A stretch of 64,000 nucleotides of DNA from Lophium mytilinum. Lineage: Eukaryota > Ascomycota > Dothideomycetes > Mytilinidiales > Mytilinidiaceae. The stretch is from NCBI GenBank assembly GCA_010093605.1, contig MU004193.1, positions 627,520-691,519 of the forward strand, given 5' to 3'. Below are positions 23,821 through 34,437 of this stretch, one piece after another (position 1 is the first letter of the stretch; each line of letters opens with the position of its first letter). Position numbers and translations under genes: made by a program. Under the pieces are notes generated by a model. That model searched no databases. It was not told the DNA's origin and worked only from the letters and a program-made list of their open reading frames with translations.

Positions 23821-24838
23821 CTAGTGCCATGTTTCCTGCAATAAGCCATGATCCCCAGCGGTCTTCAGTACCCAACTATTGATGCACGCCTTTCCCGAAT
23901 ACTCACTTACATCTCGAAACACTTTACCCCCACACCTTTCCAGCAGCATCGCCGCTCTCTCATCCATACTAGCACACAATCTCAACCTCGCAACATCACC
24001 TGGCACAAACCTATCCGCATCCTTACTAAAGCCAGGCAGCGTTGTATCATACTCCGCCATCACAAGCCCACCACTACTCGGCCATGCGACGCACACCCAG
24101 AACCTCTCGCTCGCCGTCGGCTCCGGCTCCGTCCCTTCTTCCAGCGCGTCACGACAGCCTGCCTCATACAACTTCGCATCTAAGAGCAACGAAAAGCGGG
24201 CTCGGGAGTCCCACCACTTCGCCCCGAGGAGCAAGAGTCGCTGGCAAAACGCGTCCTCCTGCGTTGAATCCTCATATCGTTTTTGAGGTGGACGCAGGCG
24301 ATCGAGACCGAGGAAGTCAAAGTCGACGGTTCCTGCGTCTTCGAGGACAATTACTCCGCCTCGACTTGGCCAGCCGTAGATGAAGAGATCTGAGTCCGAG
24401 ATAAAAAAGCGAGATGTGACATCCTCCAGACACTTAGGGGGCGGTGATCCAAGACCTTGTCGCGGATGGATCGGCTTCTCGATGGGCGGCTCGATGGGGT
24501 GGGAGGGAGCGAATAGCTGTGAGCGGGAAGTTGGCTGCGATTTTGGCGTAGAATTGTTGCTGCCACTGAGGGATTGATACGAATAGGAATTTGTGGACCT
24601 TGGGAAATCGACGGTCGATGTAGCTCAAGATTGAGAGACTATGGCGTGCTTTAGCTGACGCAAGAATCAGCCTGAACTCCTTTCTTGATACTCACATGAT
24701 AAATGTGAGAGCGACGGCTGTGCTGATGTATCGTGCTTCACCGCTCCAATCCACGTCGCGGAAGCGAGTCAATGTGAAAGAGAAACCGCGCTTGAAGGAG
24801 TCGTGTATTGCGGCACAGCAGGTTGGGGACGCTATCAT
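23821..24838 (-). pseudogene. hypothetical gene with a one-base frameshift
   Basis: Exon 1 starts at ATG 24,838 (MIASPTCCAAIHDSFKRG). A 57-bp GTGAGT intron (24,639-24,695) joins TFI to ILSILSYIDRRFPK. The frame then reads FVSIPQWQQQFYAKIAA to IRSLPP and runs out of frame. The natural continuation (PIEPPIEKPIHPRQGLG, then FFISDSDLFIYGWPSRGG) is one base away, across a C-rich tract (plus strand ggggtgggaggg, 24,496-24,507). The 3' part stays open to the stop at 23,821. An in-frame 75-bp GTAAGT intron (23,836-23,910) may also be removed. The family is unknown. The gene is either broken by a one-base insertion or the tract contains a sequencing error. Confidence 0.55.
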
Positions 24839-25562
24839 CGTGACTGTGACGAGGGAAAACGGACAGGTCTCTCTGGAGCGGCTTCCAGATTTCTAGAAGC
24901 ACAATATACAGTTGTTGCTGGCTACAAACGGATGACATGGGACAGATTGGTGCAGGTTTTACCTTGTGTTGCTTTGGTACTTTTGAATCAGTTGAGTTGG
25001 TCCTGGGACAGAGGGACATTGGCACGCGGGGTGGCACCCTCCACCTAGATTTATATATACACGAAGTCAAGCTCGGCACCTGCTCACGCCGCTCAATAGT
25101 CGAGGTTTGTGAGTCCGTTCCCACGCGTGATTAGCTCATATACTGACTTTTTTCATGGTGTTGCAGTGCGGTCTTATCAGCACCAGATTGTGCCATCTTG
25201 ATTTGGACTAGCGTCATTCGTCCCTATTACTTAGCTATCGCTTCGCCCAACGCTCCGAGGCCATTCTCTTCCTCTCGAGATCTATATTGCCAGTTTACAC
25301 TTCAGTGCCACCATTTCCATTCATTGTTCAGGATTCAAAACGATGCATATTTCAACGACTTACAACCCCTACTAGGCTACCAGTCTGAGTTCTCTCATAG
25401 TACATGTTCTTGCTTCGATTTATCGAATCTCACGTTGCAGGAGGGAGCTACAACGGTCTCCCGAGGTGAACCTCAATCGTTGACGCCCATTTCATCATTT
25501 CATATCTTACAAGTCTCATTCAGAGTGGAGTATCATCTCATCCTTCCCTCCCCTATCCCCCC
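24839..25562. other. intergenic spacer
   Basis: No supportable gene. It combines the promoter of the frameshifted gene and the 3' flank of the DJ-1 gene. Confidence 0.4.
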
Positions 25563-26261
25563 TCACACCTCCTCCCTCCAAGCATACTCCTCCAACTCCG
25601 CCACCCACTCCGCCGCCTTCCTTCCCACCAACCTCTCCACAACATGCAACGTCGCATCCAACCCACAACTCACGCCGCCCGCCGTAATCGTCACCAACCC
25701 CTCCCCCTCATTCTCCACCCACCGCTTCCTCACCACCTCCGTCGCCCCCGCGCCCGTCTCCTCGCTCGCCTGCGCACACAGCATCTTCAGCCCCTCCAAC
25801 CCCAGAAAATGCGTCGTCGCCCGCTTTCCCCCCAGCACCCCCGCCGCCGCCAGCAGAAACGCCCCCGTGCACACCGACACCAGGAACCGCTTCTTGCCCT
25901 CCCCTTCCTTCGCCTCCGCCAGCCGCGCGAACTCCCGGATCACGCCGAGCTCCTCGGTCCCGGTCTTGGCGAGCGCGAGCATGATCTCCGACCCGCCGCC
26001 CGGCACGATCAGGATGTCGTAGGAGGCGAGGTTGGCGCGCACATCGGCGAGGGAGGCGGCGGGGACGAGGGTGAGGGTGCCGTTTTCCGAGGAGACGGGG
26101 TTGGTGGCGCTGAAGGTGGTAACAGCGAAGGCGCGCGGGCCGGTGGGGTCGGCGTTGGTGGTGGTGTTGTTGAGGATTTCGGCGGGGCCGGCGAAGTCGA
26201 GGATGTCGGCGCCTGGGAAGAGGAGGATGGCGGCGCGGAGGGGTGGGGTGGGGGTGGACAT
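25563..26261 (-). CDS. DJ-1/PfpI family protein (232 aa)
   Basis: The start is ATG 26,261 (MSTPTPPLRAAILLFPG). The longer in-frame extension is Pro/Ser-rich and lies in the promoter. The class I glutamine-amidotransferase-like fold is clear: AILLFPGADILDFAGPAEIL with the conserved Glu28 of the active site, DILIVPGGGSEI near residue 84, and the nucleophile elbow VCTGAFLLAAAGVLGG with Cys131, followed by KRATTHF. Relatives include isonitrile hydratase-like and ThiJ-type enzymes; the reaction here is unknown. No intron. The coding strand is C-rich in its 5' half and G-rich in its 3' half. The PLP enzyme gene downstream in coordinates is on the same strand. Confidence 0.88.
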   Translation of the reverse strand: MSTPTPPLRAAILLFPGADILDFAGPAEILNNTTTNADPTGPRAFAVTTFSATNPVSSENGTLTLVPAASLADVRANLASYDILIVPGGGSEIMLALAKTGTEELGVIREFARLAEAKEGEGKKRFLVSVCTGAFLLAAAGVLGGKRATTHFLGLEGLKMLCAQASEETGAGATEVVRKRWVENEGEGLVTITAGGVSCGLDATLHVVERLVGRKAAEWVAELEEYAWREEV

Positions 26262-26623
26262 TTCGGTGGAGGGGGTGGAGAGTTTGGTGGGATTGGGGTT
26301 TTTGGGACTGTGGGGGTGGGGAAAGCACTTGTGGGTGGGACATGGGATTGGAAGACTGGGTTGAGGTTGTAGGGGAGATATAGGAGAGTATAAGTATAAT
26401 CTTGGGAAGTACCTAGTAGATGAGACTGTTTGAGCAAGTATGACCGTATACGGCTTCCTTTGTGCGCCCTTTACCCCGCTGCCCAGGCTGACATGCATAT
26501 ACGGGCGTATCGTCAAACTGCGCCCTCCGACTCGGGAAGCAATACTAATCTGGAAATACAGACGCGTTTAAAGGAATCAGATCTTATAGTCGCGTCGCAA
26601 TGCCCGTGTGCCAAGACTCGAAC
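26262..26623. other. intergenic spacer
   Basis: Promoter of the DJ-1 gene and terminator side of the PLP enzyme gene; no other feature seen. Confidence 0.4.
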
Positions 26624-27995
26624 CTATGGAAGCACTTTCTTCAACGTCTCCACGAGCAGTGTGACTTCTTCTTCGGTGTTGTAGTGCACCATACTAACCC
26701 TAATCACTCCTTCCGATCCAAGCTTGAGGACCTCATCGCAAAGCCTCTTACTGTAGAAATGTCCCCATCGGAACCCAAAGTTGGATATCTTCTCCGCATC
26801 CTCTACGACCTTGCGGGAACTAATACCAGCCACCGTAAAGCTGATCGTGGGGACTCGTAGGGAAGAGTCAGAGCTAGTCTCACCGTGAATCGTGACATCT
26901 ATACGAGACGTGAGATACGTCAAAAGGGTCGATTGCAATTTCTCTTCGTGTTTGGCGATAGCTTCGAAGACCGGCTTCGGAGATTCGCCCCCGAGGTACG
27001 ATACAATCAGCGGAATAGACTGAGTAAGCTCGTAGTTTGCTCCTGCAAGTCCGATCTTGTCTTCTAACGTAGTCGTGGGGTTGAAGTAGTGACCCATGGG
27101 ATGGAGTCTATCCTGGACCGCGCTAGACACGTAGAGCGCAGCAATGTGAGGTCCATATACCTATCAAGCTGAGTCAATATCATGCAGTGGGTACTAAAAG
27201 CAGCTTTTATACTTTATACCACGAGAATCCGTAAAAGTCCACTCCCAGCTCTTTCACGTCAATCTGGCGGTGCGGCGCGTAGGCAACACCATCGACGCCA
27301 AAGAGTGCTCCCGGGACTGAGTGCACCATTTTCGCGATTGAGCGAATGTCGTGGATAGTTCCAAGGATGTTTGAGGAATGAGTACATGCGACGAACTTGG
27401 TCTTGGGTGAGAGAAGGGGCTTCAACGACTCGGGGGTCAGTTTGGGATTCACGGAGTTCGCTGGTGACCACCACTTGATAGTCATGTTGGAGCGTTTAGC
27501 CATGTCTAACCAGGGATCAATGTCGGATTCATGGTCGACTTTTGAGAGGATGATCTCGTCTCCGGCTTCGAAGTTCAGGGAGAATGAGAGGTTGCGGAAC
27601 AGCTGCGTTGTTGATGCGCCGAGGACTATGAGACGTGATGAGTATAGTAGTAGAAGATCTATTGCTTGAATGAAGAGAATTATCCAGCTTACCAACTTCC
27701 CCAGGATCGGCGTTCATGTACTTCGTTGCTGCATCGCATCCTGCGCCATACTTCGAGGTCGATTGCTGGCTTGCGTTGTAGGAAGCACCGAGCTGGACAT
27801 TGGTATTGGAAAGATATTTCGAGACTCTGAGTATTTGAGCATGCAGAATGGAAGGAACTAGTCTACATGTAAGACTAACGACTCAATCACTTCTCCTAGC
27901 ACCTGACTTCCACCGGCGTTATCAAAGTAGACCTGGTCTTGCTTCAAAGCGGGGAAGAAGTCACTGGCTTTCGTGACGTCAAATGTACCAGCCAT
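26624..27995 (-). CDS. class V aminotransferase / cysteine desulfurase-like PLP enzyme
   Basis: Four exons (27,880-27,995; 27,693-27,826; 27,213-27,625; 26,624-27,160) give 399 aa with all phases closing. The N-terminus has the family signature VYFDNAGGSQ (residues 22-31). GASTTQLFRNLS follows in the cofactor phosphate region, then ACTHSSNILGTIHDI and GVDGVAYAPH with the Asp that pairs with the pyridine nitrogen. FYGFSWYK ends with the probable PLP lysine, Lys221, exactly at an exon end. This matches the branch of class V enzymes sometimes annotated as VC1184-type cysteine desulfurase-like proteins. The substrate is not predictable, and a lyase or aminotransferase role on an amino acid is possible. 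No targeting peptide is evident. Confidence 0.9.
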
Positions 27996-28917
27996 AGTCC
28001 AAGGGACGGAAAATCAAATAGAAATGAAAACCGTATGTCTTTGACAAAATGATAGTTGTTCAGTAGATTGATAGTGTGGGAATGGTCATTTTGACAGTTT
28101 ATAGGACATCAGGAATGAAAAGCTAAGCCCATAGCAGGAAGGTGGACAAGGATCCGCGCTAAGTGACATACGGATCTTTTTTACGCCCTTCTCCGTACAG
28201 ATTGCAACCTCCTGATGCGGCCTCAAAACACGCGATGCGGCCTCACGATGCGGCCTCAAACGACACGATGCGGTCTTGCGATGCGGCCTCATGATAGAGC
28301 AAAGGGTCGTTCCAATGAGCGTGTCTGAAATGTCGACATCGGTTTGATTATGCGGTTTTTAACTTCTTACGGATATGGACCGTTCCGTCATTGGTCATCT
28401 TCGACTCCATTATGACCCTTGATCCGAGGATGGAGTAGATCACTAGTAAGAAGAGAACAAAGCGTGAGAAAGCAGGCTGTTCCGCACGGCCTGACAACCA
28501 GCTGACGCGTCACCAGTATGGAAAGTGTACGTACAAACTACGAGCTATGGCTACCACAAAGGCCGGGATTCATAAATTAGAAACGGCAGGGTAAGATGAA
28601 GAGCTATAAAGACCGCCGGGGTTGCGATGCTTAGGAAAGATGGAGCAAACAAATTCACGTGAAGAACACGTGCTTGAAGGTTAAGTTCTATCTCACTCCC
28701 CGCCACACATACTGCCTCCGCTATCCGGCATCAGCTTCATTCAAACGGAGTCCAATCTCCACTATGTTGGCCTTTACAATTTTAACTTTTTTTTTTGATT
28801 TCTAAAACCTATCGGTGCACCCCAACACTTGTAAGAAGCGCCTAAACCTACCTATGTCTCGGTGCCTTAGGTAGCCGCTCTCGCGTTCACAAGGCCTTCA
28901 CGTTATGCCGTCGGTCG
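27996..28917. other. intergenic spacer with minisatellite
   Basis: No gene seen. Contains the gatgcgg minisatellite listed separately and a T-tract near 28,788. Confidence 0.5.
28214..28291. repeat. minisatellite with alternating 20/13-bp spacing
   Basis: The motif gatgcggcctca occurs at 28,214, 28,234, 28,247, 28,267 and 28,280. The spacings of 20, 13, 20 and 13 imply a 33-bp higher-order unit. One copy has gatgcggtctt. Confidence 0.8.
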
Positions 28918-30168
28918 TCATGGCTTCATCTTCCATACCTTAGTCTCAAACTGCATGGCCAAGTTGAAACTAAAATCATCGTCCCAAGGCAGAATCTGCG
29001 TAGCGTATACCCACGCAAGCCCCAGCTCCCTATTAATCGCCCACACCAGATTTGGCATCCCGCTCCAACTCAAAGTTCCTTTTGGCTTGTAGTAGACGTC
29101 GGTTTTAATGTCTTCAACAGTTACCATAGCGCCGAGTCCGAAGTTCAAGATTGGTCGAATCCCTTCGTGGATCGTCCCGCCCACGAGACCACGACTTGTC
29201 AATGCCGCCTGTTTGTACTCCCCGTCATGAGGCTTACTCCCTACCTCAAACTGCGGCGTAAACATCATGTCCACCGTCTCTTTCTTCAGCAACGTCGGTG
29301 ACTCTTTCAGAAGATCTGCCAGGACGCGAGTATAGTCAGGAACAGAAGTGTGCAAGCCAGCACCGCCCAGTTCATCAACGATAGGTCTCTCTGATACGAA
29401 GTTCGCTGGTCCAGTAACAAATTTCCCATCCGGCATTCTCAGAGATATTGGCATCAATCTCTCTTCAACGGACGGCTTCTGGTCCAATCTCCAAGTCGTC
29501 GACTCCATCTTCAGAGGCGTGAAGATATTCTCCTCGCAATACTCCCCAAGCGTCGTTTTGTTGAGTCTTCCGACGAGGAATCCGGCCCAATCTATTGATG
29601 GTCCGTATGACCACGACTCACCGGCCTCGAAAATCCGTGGGTGCCCGAATGCCTTTAGGATATCTGGCTTCGTAGCCATCGACTCTTCCCCACGGGAAGC
29701 GCGCCACGCCATGACAGTGGGGTCCATAACGTCGTAGCAAACCCCGCTCGTGTGGGTCAATAAATGCCGCAGGGTGATATTATTTGTAGCTTCTTTAAGC
29801 ATGAACGGCTGCTCAGCATTTTCAGCTGGTTCAATCAATGGCAATGCTGCAAGTTCTGGTAGTAGCTTATCCGTTGGCTCGTCGAGAGTGATCTGGCCTC
29901 GCTCCACGCACTGGAGTGCCGCAATGGTAGTGATGAGCTTCGTGAAGGATGCCACACTGAAAGTGGTGTCGAATTGGATTGGAGCAGCGTCTTCTTCGAC
30001 GGAAAGATAACCAGCCGTCTCCTTGAAGACGTAGTCTCCTGTAATACTTCTTAATATCTCCGACAAGCAAGGATCTCAATAGGCTTCCCTACCGTCCTTA
30101 TTCACTACAGCCATAACCACGCCGGGAACTCCGTTCGACCCTTTGGCAGTCGCCTTCTCAATATCCAT
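28918..30168 (-). CDS. beta-lactamase/transpeptidase-fold serine hydrolase
   Basis: Two exons (30,093-30,168 and 28,918-30,038), separated by a 54-bp intron, give 398 aa starting MDIEKATAKGSNGVPG. The active-site tetrad SFTK (Ser56 to Lys59, within SVASFTKLITT) fits the SxxK motif of class C beta-lactamases, DD-peptidases and fungal esterases or acyltransferases such as LovD. HLLTHTSGV is the usual conserved block, and Tyr170 in SWSYGPSIDW is the likely general base. No signal peptide, so probably cytosolic. Fungal members often transfer or hydrolyse acyl groups in metabolite pathways; the substrate here is unknown. An alternative ATG inside exon 2 would lose the domain start. Confidence 0.9.
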
Positions 30169-30297
30169 TTTTGCAAGGGAATTTTATCGATAAATTCCAA
30201 GCAAGAGTTGTACTTATGTTTCAAAAAATTGTCAAATGGAAATTTGGAGGTTGACTTCCGGCGTTGGCGACTTCCCACCCGGAGAGCAGATCCCATC

Positions 30298-30303
30298 TTT
30301 ATA
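30298..30303 (-). promoter_or_regulatory. TATA box of the serine hydrolase gene
   Basis: TATAAA on the minus strand about 130 bp upstream of the ATG at 30,168. Confidence 0.4.
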
Positions 30304-30675
30304 CACAAGTCATCATGTCCAAGTCATTACGCTACCTACGGTATTCAATTGGCTGGACACTATTGTCTCAAATATACTTCAGGCCAAAGTGGTACCATTG
30401 GCATGTATAGACTAGCGCTGCGGAGTTAATAAGCGGCTTTCCGCAGGGCGATCGCCGCTTCTCCGCAGCTTACCTTTTTGGGACCACTGATTAGAATATA
30501 CAAGCTTAGGAAAACACCCCGGCAGCTGGCCGATCGGGTGTAGCACGGTAGCACTGCACGTGCGTATTCTAGGATAATCCTAAAGCGTGATTGGAATCAA
30601 TTATTTTGTATTTCATATCCAAGGCAATCTTGTTTATAACCCACTACTTCTTCAGGGTAATCCTGACCAGCCACC

Positions 30676-31180
30676 CTACATCATACATCTCTCTCTCTTC
30701 TCGTCTACTTGTGAAGTTGCGCCCACATCATCTGGCATGGCAACTTCCTCTTCGGAAACATCAAACGCTCCATACAAAGTCGCTCCCAGCGGCTCACGGT
30801 ACGCCTCCGGATCGTCATCCTCTAACGAGAATTTCACGTCTATGAATCTCCGTCTTCTATTCCAAGGTCTCACAAGCTCATAATATTCAAATTGCGTCTT
30901 TTCGTCGCTCTTTCCTGCCTACCCTTCGTAAATATTCCCATATTCAATTCCTTCCCATCCTCTCTCCATTCTATCACCGCTAGTACGGTCCCTGTAACAA
31001 CAGTAGCAACATGCCCAATATTCGACTATACGCTTGGTATCAGCTCTTTGTCGGTTTCGACGAGCGGGGCATAAATCATCGGGATTTGGAAAAAGAAGTG
31101 GGTGCCTCTGAGGGAGATACCGGAGTATATTAAAAATAACGAGGTGTCAGCTTGGTGATGTTTATCAATTGGAGATCTTG
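30676..31180 (-). pseudogene. possible decayed gene fragment
   Basis: Two protein-like segments lie in order on the minus strand. One around 31,180-31,032 reads SLFLIYSGISLRGTHFFFQI then MIYAPLVETDKELIPS. The other, 30,676 to about 30,905, reads QFEYYELVRPWNRRRRF then DVKFSLEDDDPEAYREP. Both look like real protein, but the obvious splice sites between them do not close in phase and no start codon is evident. I do not recognise the family. It is either a gene I cannot splice or a remnant. Confidence 0.22.
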
Positions 31181-31322
31181 AGGTTTAACAGGTTGTTGAA
31201 GAACTAGAAATGAGATCGAGTTGCTCAACGGGAAATTAGCCGACGTCCACGGGCTAACACGAGGCAGAACCGCATGACTGAGCAAGGCCGATCATATTCT
31301 ATCTTAGCCAAGTAGGTCTAGA

Positions 31323-32438
31323 TCACACCACGGTTTTCGCCCCCAAAGAGGCATCTACAAACTCAAGATACTGAGCCGTGAAATCCTTGATACCCTCCTC
31401 ATAAGACTTGAACTTGATCCCAAACACCTTCTCCGTCTCGCTCGCATCACATAAGACCCTCTGACTATCATGGAATCCCGTGCAAGGCAAAGTCCCGTCA
31501 GCCACACGCTCCGGAAAGAACTTCTTCACCACATCCAACGCATCCGCAATCTTGATCTCCCCAGGTGGTCCAGTGCTGATCATATAAGCCCTATTCCCCG
31601 GAATACTTAGATCCGTCGCCGCCTTGAGGTGCACAGCAGCCACATCGTCCACATGGCACGTCGCCGCCGGCCCAATATTCATCTTATTCCCCAGCACCTG
31701 CCCAAACCCTATCGTATTCGACCCATGCATAAGACTTCCTAACTCCTCCGCCGCCTCATTGCGCCCAAAGACAAACGCCGGCAGCACCGTCACGACCTCG
31801 AAACGCGGCTTCTCCATCTCAACAAACGCCTCAGTCGCCGCGAGCGCAGCGATCTTGGACGCGCTGTAGGCCTGGAATTCGCCGTCGGGGTACTCGGTCT
31901 CGAACGGCGCGCGGTCGGCCGCGGTGTACACTTTGTCGGTCGACTCGCGGAACCAGTATTTCCATTCGAGGACGACGGAGACTGAGGACGTGATTACGAC
32001 GCGTTTGATGGATGGGGTTTTGAGCGCGGAGTAGAGCAGTGATGTTGTTCCTTTTCGCGCGGGTTCTACGAGTTGAGCGGCATATTCTGATGGTGCGAGG
32101 CCTTGGCCTGGTATTGTACTCGCAGTGTGACTATGCGGGAGGTTGTGTCAGCGATTTGGTTACGATATGGGACATCGAGCGTGGACTTGCATGACATATG
32201 TTACACCTTTGAGGGCGTCGTCGAAGGCGCCGTCTATGGTTATGTCTTCTATTACTGGCGTCTCAAGGCGCGCGTCAGCGGCGAAGCTGGCGATATACTT
32301 GTTCGATCGAAGACTATGTGCTTTTGCTTCTGATCGGACTGGTGCGCGGACGTGATATCCGGCTTCGAGAGCGAGGCCGAGTATCTTTATCCCTATGAAA
32401 CCGGTAGCCCCGGTGATCAGAAGAAGTTCTGAGGCCAT
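31323..32438 (-). CDS. extended SDR: NAD-dependent epimerase/ketone reductase-like
   Basis: Exons 32,191-32,438 and 31,323-32,130 give 351 aa. The nucleotide motif GATGFIG (residues 10-16) and the catalytic YSASK (Tyr171, Lys175) mark an extended short-chain dehydrogenase. The layout matches dihydroflavonol reductase, Gre2 methylglyoxal reductase and fungal aldehyde/ketone reductases. The 60-bp intron has a GC donor (GCAAGT) and an ATAG acceptor. It joins YVI to HTASTIPGQGL, which is what the family shows at this place; the only GT alternative in phase is 33 bp. NADPH is the likely cofactor. It could act in detoxification or in tailoring of a metabolite made nearby; this is inference. Confidence 0.9.
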
Positions 32439-33494
32439 GACGAGCGGTCAGATGTGAATAACGATCAGAATTGGAAAAGTTGACAAATTTAAATCTTGAA
32501 AGCTTCTCTCGGGTGGTACAAGGGTAAGTCTTTATGTATAGTAATCTGCGACATAGGCTTAGCTTAAGATGTACGTATCGCGTTCTGCTCTAAAATAGCT
32601 TCCTTTCAGATAGCGCTGGCGGCCTAGAAGTAAGCTCGGTCAATATTTCGGGGTGGAACACCACTCTCAACCTATCACCTGTTAGTGACGAGCTTTAATT
32701 GCGGAGCACCCATGCCCTAGCCGCTATTTTAGCCTTGTCTTAATTAGTCAATTCTCGCGACCTCTAGCCTTTAAGGTATAAGGACAGTGGATTGACCAGG
32801 GATGCGGGGGTGGCTATAACTGTACGGCCGTACTTTTGTCCGTGGAGCTGGCTTTGCTTACAACGATACTACGCATAAAGCACAATTATGCAGCCTACTC
32901 GCAGCCCAAACGTCTTAGTATTGTCGTCAAAATCTTACATTATTACTTCATTCCTAATTGATTGCTTGCATCTAACTGCGAGAGAGGCGTTGTAAGCGCT
33001 TGCTGTCATTTCGTCCAAGACTGCTGACATGGAAGTAGCATTTAGACAAATCTAGTAATACATGCCCAAAACCGATAGCTCTGCCAAACAGGATAACAAC
33101 GCCTAGGGTGCAGGCGAATCTCGGATGTGGGTGCAAGACGTATGTGGCATCGCGTCCAGGAGCACTCTCGTGCGGCTTGCGTCAACTCTATAGGCCGGAA
33201 GTGATACTGTTATGTCAAGCGCGTATCGTTTCGCCGTTTGCGACGGCTATACAGCATCTTCCTGTATCCCGTGACCCAGCACAGATTTGACGCCACAAGC
33301 GAACAGGAGGAAGTAAATCAGGGGAATCGCTTCTATCGACATGTCGTACCGACATCGAGCTCAGTATCCTAAAGCTGAGTACTCTCAGCCATTACGCTTA
33401 ATGTGATTACCCCTCAATGAAGGCTGACTCTGTGGCTTGATTTTCGCGCTACACGCTAGGTTACCGGACGTAAGAAGCTGCTGTAGTATCGACT
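32439..33494. other. intergenic spacer
   Basis: About 1.05 kb with only short, unsupported ORFs. No repeat or RNA structure recognised. Confidence 0.5.
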
Positions 33495-34437
33495 TCAGCC
33501 TTGACTTCCGAATTTCAATGGTTCTGCAAGGACCCCATCCGAGTCCCTTTGCGTGAAATCGACGTCTTGGGCAGTTACAGGCTTGCTACGCCGGCCGGCC
33601 TTCAAATCAGCTTGTCGTTGTTTGATTAAGTCTAGCATCATCTTGGCACCCAATGCCTTCTTCCTTCCAGGATGCGGTACAAAGGACTGGATCAAGCTTG
33701 AGTCACTGACGCGCCCCAGATCCAGTTCTATGAGATGTGTCGTTTCCCGCCATTCTCTAAGGGTGTTCGGAGTCGAGGTGCTCGGAGCCGAGTCGTCACG
33801 GTTCAATGGAGCATGTTGGGGTTGAGGAGTGGCTTCATCATCTGTCGGAGGGCTGAGCGTGTCTGGCCTGCTGTTTCCGCGTCTCTGTCGACTCTTCGTT
33901 CTCAAAAGGCGTAGCTCGGGGTCAATGCACGGCCTTTCTATCGCCGAGTCGTAGCAAGACGCGGTTCGGCGCAGTTTCTCGCCAAGATCATCATCTGTAT
34001 CCATGGCTCCAGTCGCACAGGCGACTTTGAGAAGCTCCTCTAGTTCCATAGAGATGTCTGAGATCACTCGTAGTAGCTCGTCGCATCTTTGCTCTTGAGA
34101 AGCAGTAGCGCGCTCTTTTCGTTCTCGGTATTTTTTCTGCGCACTTCGAATCTGGGCCCGGCGTTTCTGATCCGAGTGTCATTAAATACTATGGGAAGGT
34201 AAATTTGTCATCAATATAGCTGAAGCATCTTACATCTTTGCCTGCGTCATCGTTGTTTTGTGCTTTTCGTGGTCTACCCCTCCCTTTCGGTTTCTCAACC
34301 GGTCCACTTGGGGTTTCTGAACCGGGCTGCTGTTCTAATGTTGTTCCAAATGCCTTGTCAATGGGTTCAAACCAGTGGCCGTAACCAAACAAGGATCCTT
34401 CAAGCACCTTCTCCACCCCTGATTTGTCCGCGCTCAT
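33495..34437 (-). CDS. bZIP transcription factor with AT-hook (291 aa)
   Basis: Exons 34,234-34,437 and 33,495-34,166 give 291 aa. An AT-hook (KGRGRPRKAQ, residues 51-60) precedes a basic region that starts exactly at the splice junction (KRRAQIRSAQKKYRERKER, residues 69-87). The usual invariant Asn of N-x7-R is Ile74, while Arg82 is kept. The adjoining leucine-zipper-like helix runs ASQEQRCDELLRVISDIS then MELEELLKVA. The C-terminal half has a conserved-looking block (LREWRETTHLIELDLG, then HPGRKKALGAKMMLDLIKQR). It is probably nuclear and could control the surrounding accessory genes, though no target site was tested. The start was chosen at MSADKSG; an upstream ATG would add 59 residues of low quality. 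Confidence 0.85.

Larger units (their letters stand above)
30169..31322. other. intergenic spacer with a possible gene remnant
   Basis: Mostly non-coding. A remnant on the minus strand is described separately. A cacgtg-like palindrome lies near 30,557 and TATA-rich sequence near 30,600. Confidence 0.4.

Noticed and set aside
25198-26022. 274-codon plus-strand ORF, Ser/Pro-rich
   Set aside because: Antisense to the DJ-1 gene over much of its length; no motif. Its openness follows from the C-rich strand.
25644-26372. 242-codon plus-strand ORF ending in a Gly/Glu-rich tail
   Set aside because: Antisense to the DJ-1 gene; low-complexity composition.
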